This document shows positions 56,262-64,000 of a stretch of 64,000 nt of DNA, piece after piece; the stretch's first letter is position 1; every line of letters starts with the position of its first letter. The notes beneath the pieces are model-generated. The model searched no databases and was not told where the DNA came from. It saw only the letters and a list, made by a program, of their open reading frames with translations. A program made the position numbers and the translations under genes. The DNA lies in contig NZ_JAAVUS010000004.1 of the NCBI RefSeq assembly GCF_018449525.1, forward strand, positions 62,001-126,000. Direction: 5' to 3'. The stretch comes from Bradyrhizobium sp. dw_78. Its GTDB lineage: Bacteria > Pseudomonadota > Alphaproteobacteria > Rhizobiales > Xanthobacteraceae.

Positions 56262-58337
56262 TCACTCTGCCGCCGTCAGCATGTGCCCGGAAGCCAGGCG
56301 GGAGCACTCCGCCATGACCGCGGACGCTCGCGCGATCGGGTTGGTCAGGTAAAAATCATCAACGGAAGACGTGAGCGGCGCCTTGTCGAGGCTGCCGCCC
56401 TTGCCCGCTACTGTCTTCAAATCGGCCGCTTGTCCAGCTTCGATCTGGTCGATGCGCATCAGATGCGGCACCGTCTTGAAGATGGCCTGCCGCAGCGCGG
56501 CAAGGGAATCGAACGGCAGCTTCTTGGCCAGAACCTCGGACAGCGCCCGAATGATCGCCCAGTCCTCCCGCGCATCTCCCGGTGGAAATGCCGCGCGGCT
56601 GGCCATCTGCACCCGGCCTTCGGTGTTGACGTAGATGCCGGATTTTTCCGTATAGGCCGCACCCGGCAGAATGACATCGGCGCGGTGCGCGCCGCGATCG
56701 CCGTGGGTCCCGATGTAAACCACGAAGGTGCCATCCGGCACCTTGATCTCATCGGCGCCGAGCAGAAACAGCACGTCGAGCGTACCGAACGTCGTCATTT
56801 GCGCGGCGTTCAACCCGCCTGCCCCGGCGGCAAAACCGATATCGAGCGCGCCGACGCGCGAGGCCGTATCCTGAAGCACGCCGAACCCGTTCCAGCCGTC
56901 CTTGATCGCGCCGACATCGGCCGCGATCTTTGCCGCCTGCGCCAGCACCGCCGCGCCATCCTGACGCGCCAGCGAACCGGCGCCAACCAGCACGACCGGA
57001 TTTTTGGCGCCCTTCAGCACATCGGCGAAGGAATGCTTGCCGGCAGCGAGAGCACTGAGCGAGTCGGGACCGGCGCCGATATAATCATAAGCGTAGGTCA
57101 GATCGGCCTTGACGCCGACCACACCGATCTTGAGCTGCCCCGTGCGCCAGCGCTTGCGGATGCGCGCGTTGAGAACCGCAGCTTCCCTGCGCGGGTTCGA
57201 GCCCACGATCAAAAGCGCGTCGGCCTGTTCGATGCCGGCGATGGTTGGATTGAAGATATAGGAAGCACGGCCGGCCTTCGGGTCAAAGGCGTCGCCGCCC
57301 TGCACGGCAAGATTGGCCGAGCCGAATTTCGCCAGCAATTCCTTCAGCGCGAACATCTCTTCGACCGCGGCAAGGTCACCCGCAATGGCGCCAATACGCT
57401 TGCCGTCGATGCGGCCGGTCTTCGCCGCGATGGCGCCGAACGCTTCGGCCCATGACGCGGCGCGGAGCTGGCCGTTCTCCCTGACATAGGGACGATCGAG
57501 CCGCTGGGTGCGCAAGCCGTCGACGACATGACGGGTCTTGTCGGAAATCCATTCCTCATTCACCGCGTCGTTGACGCGGGGCAGAATCCGCATCACCTCG
57601 CGGCCGCGGGTATCGACCCGGATCGCCGAGCCGACGCCGTCCATCACATCGATCGATTGTGTCTTGCCGAGCTCCCAGGGCCGCGCCGCGAAGGCATAGG
57701 GTTTCGAGGTCAGCGCGCCGACCGGGCAGATATCGACCAGATTGCCCTGCAATTCGGACGTCAGCGCGGACTCCAGATAGGTCGTGATCTCCATGTCCTC
57801 GCCGCGGCCGGTCGCGCCCATTTCCGGCGCGCCGCAGATTTCGGCCGAGAAGCGGACGCAGCGCGTACACTGGATGCAGCGATTCATCGAGGTCTTGACC
57901 AGCGCGCCGAGATATTTGTCCTCAACTGCGCGCTTGTTCTCGGCGAAGCGGCTAGTGTCGACCCCGTAACCCATCGCCTGGTCCTGCAGGTCGCATTCGC
58001 CGCCCTGATCGCAGATCGGGCAATCCAGCGGATGGTTGATCAGCAGAAACTCCATCACGCCTTCGCGCGCCTTCTTCACCATCGGCGAGCGGGTCGAGAT
58101 TTCGGGCGGCTCGCCCTTGGGACCCGGCCGGCAATCGCGCACGCCCCAGGCGCAGCTTGCGACCGGCTTGGGGCCGCCCTTCACCTCGACCAGGCACATG
58201 CGGCAGTTGCCCGCGATCGACAGCCGCTCGTGGTAACAAAAACGCGGAATCTCGGCGCCCGCGGCCTCGCACGCCTGCAACAGCGTGTATTCCGCAGGGA
58301 CATCGATCTCTTTGCCATCGACGATCAGTTTGGTCAT
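56262..58337 (-). CDS. nuoG: NADH-quinone oxidoreductase subunit G
   Basis: 691 residues. The N-terminal 2Fe-2S ferredoxin domain has [20 protein letters not shown] His-Cys3 cluster region is [20 protein letters not shown] and a 4Fe-4S set is [19 protein letters not shown]. The degenerate molybdopterin oxidoreductase domain follows to the end. It passes electrons from NuoF/E to NuoI. It follows a 162-residue unknown protein by seven bases. Confidence 0.96.
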   Translation of the reverse strand: MTKLIVDGKEIDVPAEYTLLQACEAAGAEIPRFCYHERLSIAGNCRMCLVEVKGGPKPVASCAWGVRDCRPGPKGEPPEISTRSPMVKKAREGVMEFLLINHPLDCPICDQGGECDLQDQAMGYGVDTSRFAENKRAVEDKYLGALVKTSMNRCIQCTRCVRFSAEICGAPEMGATGRGEDMEITTYLESALTSELQGNLVDICPVGALTSKPYAFAARPWELGKTQSIDVMDGVGSAIRVDTRGREVMRILPRVNDAVNEEWISDKTRHVVDGLRTQRLDRPYVRENGQLRAASWAEAFGAIAAKTGRIDGKRIGAIAGDLAAVEEMFALKELLAKFGSANLAVQGGDAFDPKAGRASYIFNPTIAGIEQADALLIVGSNPRREAAVLNARIRKRWRTGQLKIGVVGVKADLTYAYDYIGAGPDSLSALAAGKHSFADVLKGAKNPVVLVGAGSLARQDGAAVLAQAAKIAADVGAIKDGWNGFGVLQDTASRVGALDIGFAAGAGGLNAAQMTTFGTLDVLFLLGADEIKVPDGTFVVYIGTHGDRGAHRADVILPGAAYTEKSGIYVNTEGRVQMASRAAFPPGDAREDWAIIRALSEVLAKKLPFDSLAALRQAIFKTVPHLMRIDQIEAGQAADLKTVAGKGGSLDKAPLTSSVDDFYLTNPIARASAVMAECSRLASGHMLTAAE

Positions 58338-58344
58338 TGCGATC

Positions 58345-58833
58345 TCAAGTCTTTCTGAACTTGCAGTCCGGAGCCGTCATGCCCGCCTTCTGGAGTTCTG
58401 CGGCGATCCATCGCTGCGTCTCGGCGCTGTAGGTCAAGATGTACGCCGGCTCGCGGGCCATCTTTTCGCACAAAAACGGCAGATGCTCCTTCAGATCGTA
58501 GTCGCAGGTCGCCTGCCATTCGCGCTTGTCGAACGCGGCGACCGCTTCCTCGCAGGCATACAGGAAATAGGAAACGAAGGTCTCGTACTGGACCATGTCG
58601 TTCGCCGGCCCGGCCTTGAGGCGATCAAGATCTGGCTTGGCGTATTGCGGGTTCTTGAATTCGAGATCGTTATAGGCCTGATAGATCTGCCGCGCGCCCG
58701 CCTGGTGGGCGTTATTTCCAAGCACGTTGATCTGGGCCAGAATCGCGATGAAACCGAACAGCGCCACGGCGGCCTGGGCGATCTGGCCCACGGTCCCGTA
58801 TTTCTGCCACCAGAAAACGTTCGGTTGCGACAT
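58345..58833 (-). CDS. Unknown membrane protein inside the nuo operon
   Basis: 162 residues, start ATG with GGAG upstream. MSQPNVFWWQKYGTVGQIAQ leads into one transmembrane helix (about residues 15-38, AAVALFGFIAILAQINVLG). A soluble, aromatic and acidic helical domain follows (ARQIYQAYNDLEFKNPQY, MVQYETFVSYFLYACEEAVA, WQATCDYDLKEHLPFLCEKM). Four Cys (in YACEE, ATCDY, FLCEK and PDCKF) are present but not in an Fe-S pattern. No domain is recognised. It lies between nuoF and nuoG, 5 and 7 bases from them, so it is made with complex I; accessory or assembly role is inference only. Confidence 0.75.
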   Translation of the reverse strand: MSQPNVFWWQKYGTVGQIAQAAVALFGFIAILAQINVLGNNAHQAGARQIYQAYNDLEFKNPQYAKPDLDRLKAGPANDMVQYETFVSYFLYACEEAVAAFDKREWQATCDYDLKEHLPFLCEKMAREPAYILTYSAETQRWIAAELQKAGMTAPDCKFRKT

Positions 58834-58838
58834 CGAGA

Positions 58839-60164
58839 TCACTCCGCCGCCACCATATGCGCGGGATCGAGAATGCCGACATCATCGACATCCGCCTTGT
58901 GCGAATATTCGTCGATACGCGCTTCGATCTCGTGACGGAAATGCGCGATCAGGCCCTGGATCGGCCATGCGGCGGCGTCACCCAGCGCGCAGATGGTATG
59001 GCCCTCGATCTGCTTGGTGACTTCGAGTAGCATATCGATCTCGCGCTTGTGCGCGCGGCCTTCGGCCATGCGGGTCAGCACCCGCCACATCCATCCCGTG
59101 CCCTCGCGGCACGGCGTGCATTGGCCGCAGCTTTCGTGCTTGTAGAAATAGGAGATGCGGGCGATGGCGCGGATCAGGTCGGTCGACTTGTCCATCACGA
59201 TGACGGCGGCGGTGCCGAGACCGGAGCGCAGCTTGCCCAGGCTGTCGAAATCCATCGGCGTATCGATGATCTGCTCGGCCGGCACCATGCGCACGGATGA
59301 GCCGCCGGGAATCACCGCCTTGAGATTGTCCCAGCCGCCGCGGATGCCGCCGCAATGGCGCTCGATCAGTTCGCGGAACGGAATGCCCATCGCCTCTTCG
59401 ACGTTGCAGGGGCGTTCGACATGGCCGGAAATGCAGAACAGCTTGGTGCCGACATTGTTGGGCCGGCCGATCCCGGCAAACCACGCCGCGCCGCGCCGCA
59501 GGATATCGGGCGCAACCGCAATCGATTCGACATTGTTGACCGTGGTCGGACAGCCATAGAGCCCGACATTGGCCGGAAATGGCGGCTTCAGCCGCGGCTG
59601 GCCCTTCTTGCCTTCGAGACTTTCCAGAAGCGCCGTTTCCTCGCCGCAGATATAGGCGCCGGCGCCGTGGGCGACGTAGATGTCGAACGGCCAGCCGTTG
59701 ACGTTATCTTTTCCGACCAGCTTGGCTTCATAGGCCTGATCGATCGCGGCCTGCAGATGCTCGCGTTCCCGGATGAATTCGCCGCGCACATAAATGTAGC
59801 AGGCATGCGCGCCCATCGCGAAGCTCGCGATCAGGCAGCCCTCGATCAGAAGATGCGGATCGTGCCGCATGATCTCGCGGTCCTTGCAGGTGCCCGGCTC
59901 GGACTCGTCGGCATTGACCACCAGATAGCTCGGCCGGCCGTCGGTCGATTCCTTCGGCATGAACGACCATTTCAGCCCGGTCGGAAAACCCGCCCCGCCG
60001 CGTCCGCGCAGACCCGACGCCTTCATCTCGTTGATGATCCAGTCGCGGCCCTTGTCGATGATCGCCTTGGTGCCGTCCCAGGCGCCGCGGCGGCGCGCGC
60101 CTTCGAGGCCCCAATCATGGAAGCCGTAGAGGTTCTTGAAGATGCGATCCTTGTCGTCGAGCAT
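58839..60164 (-). CDS. nuoF: NADH-quinone oxidoreductase subunit F
   Basis: 441 residues, binds NADH and FMN plus one 4Fe-4S cluster. Seen: [20 protein letters not shown] (NADH loop), [20 protein letters not shown] (FMN), [20 protein letters not shown] and the cluster N3 ligands [12 protein letters not shown] with the late [11 protein letters not shown]ys. About 46 bases separate it from nuoE. Confidence 0.97.
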   Translation of the reverse strand: MLDDKDRIFKNLYGFHDWGLEGARRRGAWDGTKAIIDKGRDWIINEMKASGLRGRGGAGFPTGLKWSFMPKESTDGRPSYLVVNADESEPGTCKDREIMRHDPHLLIEGCLIASFAMGAHACYIYVRGEFIREREHLQAAIDQAYEAKLVGKDNVNGWPFDIYVAHGAGAYICGEETALLESLEGKKGQPRLKPPFPANVGLYGCPTTVNNVESIAVAPDILRRGAAWFAGIGRPNNVGTKLFCISGHVERPCNVEEAMGIPFRELIERHCGGIRGGWDNLKAVIPGGSSVRMVPAEQIIDTPMDFDSLGKLRSGLGTAAVIVMDKSTDLIRAIARISYFYKHESCGQCTPCREGTGWMWRVLTRMAEGRAHKREIDMLLEVTKQIEGHTICALGDAAAWPIQGLIAHFRHEIEARIDEYSHKADVDDVGILDPAHMVAAE

Positions 60165-60210
60165 GACTGGAAACTTCCCGATCAGCGGTTGGACTGCGCG
60201 CGAACACGCA

Positions 60211-60822
60211 TCATGTGGTTTCCTTCAGCGTCGTCGGCCCGGTGATGGGCGCGGAGAACTGGCGGCCATTCTGCGGCCCGGGCTTCGGCGGATTGCCGGA
60301 GGCAAAGCCGTCGAGTACCTTGCCCAGGCTTTCCTTGGTCAGATCCTCGTAGGTATCCTTCCAGATCTGCACCATCGGCGCGTTCACGCAGGCGCCGAGA
60401 CACTCGACCTCTTCCCAACTGAAATTGCCGTCTTTCGACAGTTCGAAAGGCTCGTGGTTGATGCGGCTCTGACACATCTCGATCAGGTCGGCCGCGCCGC
60501 GCAGCCGGCACGGCGTGGTGCCGCAAACCTGGACATGCGCTTTCTTGCCGACCGGCTGAAGCTGGAACATCGTGTAGAAGGTCGCGACCTCCAGCACCCG
60601 GATGTAGGGCATGTCCAGGAGATCGGCGACCGCCCGGATCGCCACTTCCGACACCCATCCCTCATGCTGCTCCTGCACCCGCCACAGAATCGCGATCACC
60701 GCCGAAGCCTGACGGCCCTCGGGATATTTGGCGATCTGCGCCTTGGCCCAGGCCAGATTCTCATCCGTGAACGTGAAGCTCGCGGGCTGCAATTCTTTCG
60801 GTGCAAGACGGCGGACGGACAT
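60211..60822 (-). CDS. nuoE: NADH-quinone oxidoreductase subunit E
   Basis: 203 residues, thioredoxin-like [2Fe-2S] subunit. Ligands in [12 protein letters not shown] and, about 40 residues on, [14 protein letters not shown]. An N-terminal helical region ([20 protein letters not shown]) and a Pro-rich C-terminal tail are typical. ATG 60822 is chosen; upstream residues derive from the methyltransferase region. Confidence 0.96.
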   Translation of the reverse strand: MSVRRLAPKELQPASFTFTDENLAWAKAQIAKYPEGRQASAVIAILWRVQEQHEGWVSEVAIRAVADLLDMPYIRVLEVATFYTMFQLQPVGKKAHVQVCGTTPCRLRGAADLIEMCQSRINHEPFELSKDGNFSWEEVECLGACVNAPMVQIWKDTYEDLTKESLGKVLDGFASGNPPKPGPQNGRQFSAPITGPTTLKETT

Positions 60823-60835
60823 TCTCTTCAGTCTC

Positions 60836-61798
60836 TCATTGCGTGCGGCGCGTGACATTGGCGTTCAGGACATCGATCCTGTTTTGCCAAAACGCGCTCG
60901 CGGTACCGAATACGTTATAGCCGACGTGGGATGAAACCTTGATGCGATCGAGAATCGAAAGCTCGGTGACGGTTTCCAGGCGACGGCTGCGAGGATCGTA
61001 GACGATCAGTTTCAGCGGCGTCTGTTCGAGGATATAACGCGACACGGTGTGATGGGGATCGTTGCCGTGTTCCTCACATAATATCACGCTATCGCCCTGC
61101 AAAAGGCGCGGGCCACCCTTGATCGCCTCGATTTCCACCCCTTCGACATCCAGCTTGACCAGGTATTTTCCGCCGGCCGAAATCCGGCCATCGTCGAGCA
61201 GATTATCGAGCGCGATCACCGGCACTTCCTCGCCACCGCCATTGGTGTTTCCGGCGATGCTGAAGGCTTCATGCTTGGTGCCGGACAACCGCGCGGTACC
61301 GCGCGCAGATCCGATCGCGCACTTCATTACTTCGAAGCGATTGTCGTTGATCCCGGCGTTGTTCTTGAGCTTGGCAAAATTCTGCGATGACGGCTCGATC
61401 GCGATCGCCCTGTGCGAACCGAATGGCGCGCTGGATACCAGCACCGACCAATAGCCGTAATTGGCCCCGCAATCGATCAGCGTGTAATCGACACCGATGG
61501 CGCCCTTGAACAGCAGTTCCAGCTCGTCCTCGTAATGATACGAGCGATTGAGCAGCTTGCTCCAGTAGCCGTCGCCATAGGGAAATTCGAACGTCGCGTC
61601 GGCATTGAGCTTGATCGCAATGTTGCGCTCCGGCAGCGCCTTGCGCAGCAAATTGGCGCAGTGGTTGTAGCCCCGATGCGAAAAATGCGACGAGATTTTC
61701 GAGCCGGTCGTCAGCGCCACCGCAGCCGTGCGCTCCCACAGGCTGGCCCCTTCCAGAGCCCCCGAGGCGCGATCAAACTGGATCGGCGCTTGCGCCAT
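60836..61798 (-). CDS. FkbM-family SAM-dependent methyltransferase between nuoD and nuoE
   Basis: 320 residues. The SAM-binding motif I is [20 protein letters not shown] (about residue 105), followed by [19 protein letters not shown]. FkbM-type elements follow ([42 protein letters not shown]). The ATG overlaps the nuoD stop as TGATG, and nuoE starts 13 bases after its stop, so it is embedded in the complex I operon. FkbM enzymes mostly methylate hydroxyls of sugars or polyketides; a role in modifying complex I or its quinone/lipid environment is only an inference. NDUFAF7, which methylates the mitochondrial NuoD homologue, belongs to another family. Confidence 0.9.
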   Translation of the reverse strand: MAQAPIQFDRASGALEGASLWERTAAVALTTGSKISSHFSHRGYNHCANLLRKALPERNIAIKLNADATFEFPYGDGYWSKLLNRSYHYEDELELLFKGAIGVDYTLIDCGANYGYWSVLVSSAPFGSHRAIAIEPSSQNFAKLKNNAGINDNRFEVMKCAIGSARGTARLSGTKHEAFSIAGNTNGGGEEVPVIALDNLLDDGRISAGGKYLVKLDVEGVEIEAIKGGPRLLQGDSVILCEEHGNDPHHTVSRYILEQTPLKLIVYDPRSRRLETVTELSILDRIKVSSHVGYNVFGTASAFWQNRIDVLNANVTRRTQ

Positions 61799-62988
61799 CA
61801 CCGGTCGACCTCTCCGAACACAATGTCGAGCGAGCCCAGGATGGCCGAGACGTCGGCCAACAGATGGCCCTTGCAGATGAAATCCATCGCCTGCAAATGC
61901 GCAAAGCCCGGCGCGCGGATCTTGCATTTATAGGGCTTGTTGGTGCCGTCCGAGACGAGATAGACGCCGAACTCGCCCTTGGGCGCTTCCACCGCGGCGT
62001 AGACCTCGCCGGCCGGCACGTGAAAACCTTCGGTATAGAGCTTGAAGTGGTGGATTAGTGCTTCCATCGAGCGCTTCATCTGGCCGCGGCGCGGCGGGAA
62101 GATCTTGTGATCCTCGATCGCGACGGGCCCCTGCCCGTCCGGCGCGCGCAGCTTTTGGATACACTGCTTCATGATGCGCACCGACTGGCGCATTTCTTCC
62201 ATGCGGATGCAGTAACGGTCGTAGCAGTCGCCGTTCTTGCCGATCGGAATGTCGAAATCCATCTCGGCATAGCATTCGTAAGGCTGCGCCTTGCGCAGAT
62301 CCCAAGCCGCGCCCGAGCCGCGCACCATGACGCCGGAAAAACCCCATTCCCACGCCTGCTTCAGCGTCACCACGCCGATATCGACGTTGCGCTGCTTGAA
62401 GATGCGGTTGCCGGTCAGGAGCCGCTCCAGATCGGCGACCACGCCGAGGAACGGGTCGCACCAGGCATCGATATCGTCGATCAGCTTCGGCGGCAGATCC
62501 TGATGCACGCCGCCGATGCGGAAGAACGCCGCATGCATGCGCGAGCCTGACGCACGCTCGTAGAACACCATCAGCTTTTCGCGCTCTTCAAAGCCCCACA
62601 GCGGCGGGGTCAGCGCGCCGACATCCATCGCCTGCGTGGTGACGTTGAGCAAATGCGACAGGATGCGGCCGATCTCGCAATACAGCACCCGGATCAACTG
62701 GCCACGGCGCGGCACGGCGATGCCGAGCAGCTTTTCAGCCGCGAGACAAAACGCATGCTCCTGATTCATCGGCGCGACATAGTCTAGCCGGTCGAAATAC
62801 GGGATCGCCTGCAGATAGGTCTTCTGCTCGATCAGCTTCTCGGTGCCGCGATGCAGCAGGCCGATATGCGGATCGACGCGCTCGACCACTTCGCCGTCGA
62901 GTTCCAGCACCAAGCGCAGCACCCCGTGCGCCGCCGGATGCTGCGGCCCGAAATTGATGGTGAAATTGCGGAGGTTTTGCTCGTTCAT
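61798..62988 (-). CDS. nuoD: NADH-quinone oxidoreductase subunit D
   Basis: 396 residues, 49-kDa-type subunit lining the quinone site. Seen: [20 protein letters not shown] with the quinone-site His, [60 protein letters not shown], and the C-terminal [12 protein letters not shown] and [10 protein letters not shown]. It overlaps nuoC by four bases. Confidence 0.97.
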   Translation of the reverse strand: MNEQNLRNFTINFGPQHPAAHGVLRLVLELDGEVVERVDPHIGLLHRGTEKLIEQKTYLQAIPYFDRLDYVAPMNQEHAFCLAAEKLLGIAVPRRGQLIRVLYCEIGRILSHLLNVTTQAMDVGALTPPLWGFEEREKLMVFYERASGSRMHAAFFRIGGVHQDLPPKLIDDIDAWCDPFLGVVADLERLLTGNRIFKQRNVDIGVVTLKQAWEWGFSGVMVRGSGAAWDLRKAQPYECYAEMDFDIPIGKNGDCYDRYCIRMEEMRQSVRIMKQCIQKLRAPDGQGPVAIEDHKIFPPRRGQMKRSMEALIHHFKLYTEGFHVPAGEVYAAVEAPKGEFGVYLVSDGTNKPYKCKIRAPGFAHLQAMDFICKGHLLADVSAILGSLDIVFGEVDR

Positions 62989-63599
62989 GACTTAGGCGTC
63001 GCCTTCTCGTCCCCCGGCAGGACCGGATAATCCGCGCCTTCCCACGGCGAGAGGAAATCGAACTTGCGGAATTCCTGATTGAGCCGGACCGGTTCGTACA
63101 CCACCCGCTTCTCCTGGTCGTCGTAACGCACCTCGACGAAACCGGTAAGCGGGAAATCCTTGCGCAGCGGGTGGCCCTCGAAACCGTAATCGGTCAGGAG
63201 CCGCCGCATGTCGGGATGGCCGGTGAAGATCACGCCATAAAGATCATAGGTTTCGCGCTCGAACCAGTCGGCGCCGGGAAACACCTCGATGATCGAGGGT
63301 ACCTGCGTGGTCTCGCCAGCCTCGGCGCGCAGCCGGATGCGGGTATTCAGCGTCGGCGACAGCAGATGATAGACCACGTCGAAGCGCTTCGCCCGGCCGG
63401 GGTAATCGACCGCGGTCACATCGGTAAGATTGACGAAGCGGCAGCCGGGATCGTCACGCAGGAAACGCACGACATCGACGATCCTGCCGGCCAGCACGTC
63501 AACCGTAAGCTGGTCGAAAGCAACGGTATGACCGGTCGCAGCGCCAGCCAGCGCACCCACGATCGTCTGCCCCAAGGCGTCGAGCCTGCCGTCGTCCAT
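62985..63599 (-). CDS. nuoC: NADH-quinone oxidoreductase subunit C
   Basis: 204 residues, 30-kDa-type subunit: [40 protein letters not shown], then the signature [40 protein letters not shown] and [19 protein letters not shown]. Separate from nuoD (not fused). Confidence 0.97.
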   Translation of the reverse strand: MDDGRLDALGQTIVGALAGAATGHTVAFDQLTVDVLAGRIVDVVRFLRDDPGCRFVNLTDVTAVDYPGRAKRFDVVYHLLSPTLNTRIRLRAEAGETTQVPSIIEVFPGADWFERETYDLYGVIFTGHPDMRRLLTDYGFEGHPLRKDFPLTGFVEVRYDDQEKRVVYEPVRLNQEFRKFDFLSPWEGADYPVLPGDEKATPKS

Positions 63600-63611
63600 T
63601 TCCGAAAACCT

Positions 63612-64000
<389 letters not shown>

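Overview
The window reads as chromosomal DNA of a Bradyrhizobium-type alphaproteobacterium (Nitrobacteraceae/Bradyrhizobiaceae). This rests on high GC, DUF3551 secreted proteins, GAAC-N7-GAAC LexA operators, an RpsB with a long C-terminal extension, short ProRS, and the gene order moeA-lexA / gltX-gltA / lpxB-I-A-fabZ-bamA-rseP-dxr-cdsA-uppS-frr-pyrH-tsf-rpsB / dnaE / lolDC-proS / nuoB-N-birA-rnj. No rRNA, tRNA, CRISPR array, prophage or insertion sequence was recognised.

Layout. 1-4.1 kb: the 5' part of an S41 PDZ-protease gene, then an FMN alpha-hydroxy-acid oxidase, a HAD phosphatase and moeA. 4.1-6.6 kb: lexA with its own SOS operator, then small secreted or hypothetical proteins. 6.7-14.7 kb: comEC (minus), two tiny ORFs, divergent glnS/gltX, and gltA. 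14.7-29.0 kb: a long minus-strand envelope and translation block (lpxB, lpxI, lpxA, fabZ, an eroded lpxD, bamA, rseP, dxr, cdsA, uppS, frr, pyrH, tsf, rpsB). 29-33.5 kb: a frameshifted Tat-type beta-carbonic anhydrase and dnaE. 33.7-35.0 kb: a small-gene region with an SOS-controlled micropeptide, a 57-residue membrane peptide, an FNR/FixK-type box and two DUF3551 genes. 35.1-38.8 kb: lolD, lolC/E and proS. 39.0-44.7 kb: a five-gene minus-strand copper operon (DUF2946, TonB-dependent receptor, PCu(A)C, YcnI/DUF1775, CopC-CopD fusion). 45.3-64 kb: one near-continuous minus-strand operon encoding respiratory complex I (nuoB to nuoN) followed by birA, rnj, mce and a DUF1467 gene. Two non-standard genes sit inside the nuo run: an FkbM methyltransferase between nuoD and nuoE, and a 162-residue unknown membrane protein between nuoF and nuoG.

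Most novel signal: at 33702-33852 (minus) there is a 32-codon single-membrane-span ORF with a strong ribosome site. It lies directly under two LexA operators, one covering the likely -10 hexamer. It looks like an SOS-induced membrane micropeptide of the kind Caulobacter SidA represents, and it sits just upstream of dnaE. Other notable points are the collapse of lpxD to about 100 codons in an otherwise intact lipid A cluster, the one-base frameshift in the carbonic anhydrase, a candidate sRNA ending in a perfect terminator beside the copper operon, and several dispersed palindromic repeats, two of them inside the nuo operon. Functions are assigned from motifs and gene context by eye; no database search was run.
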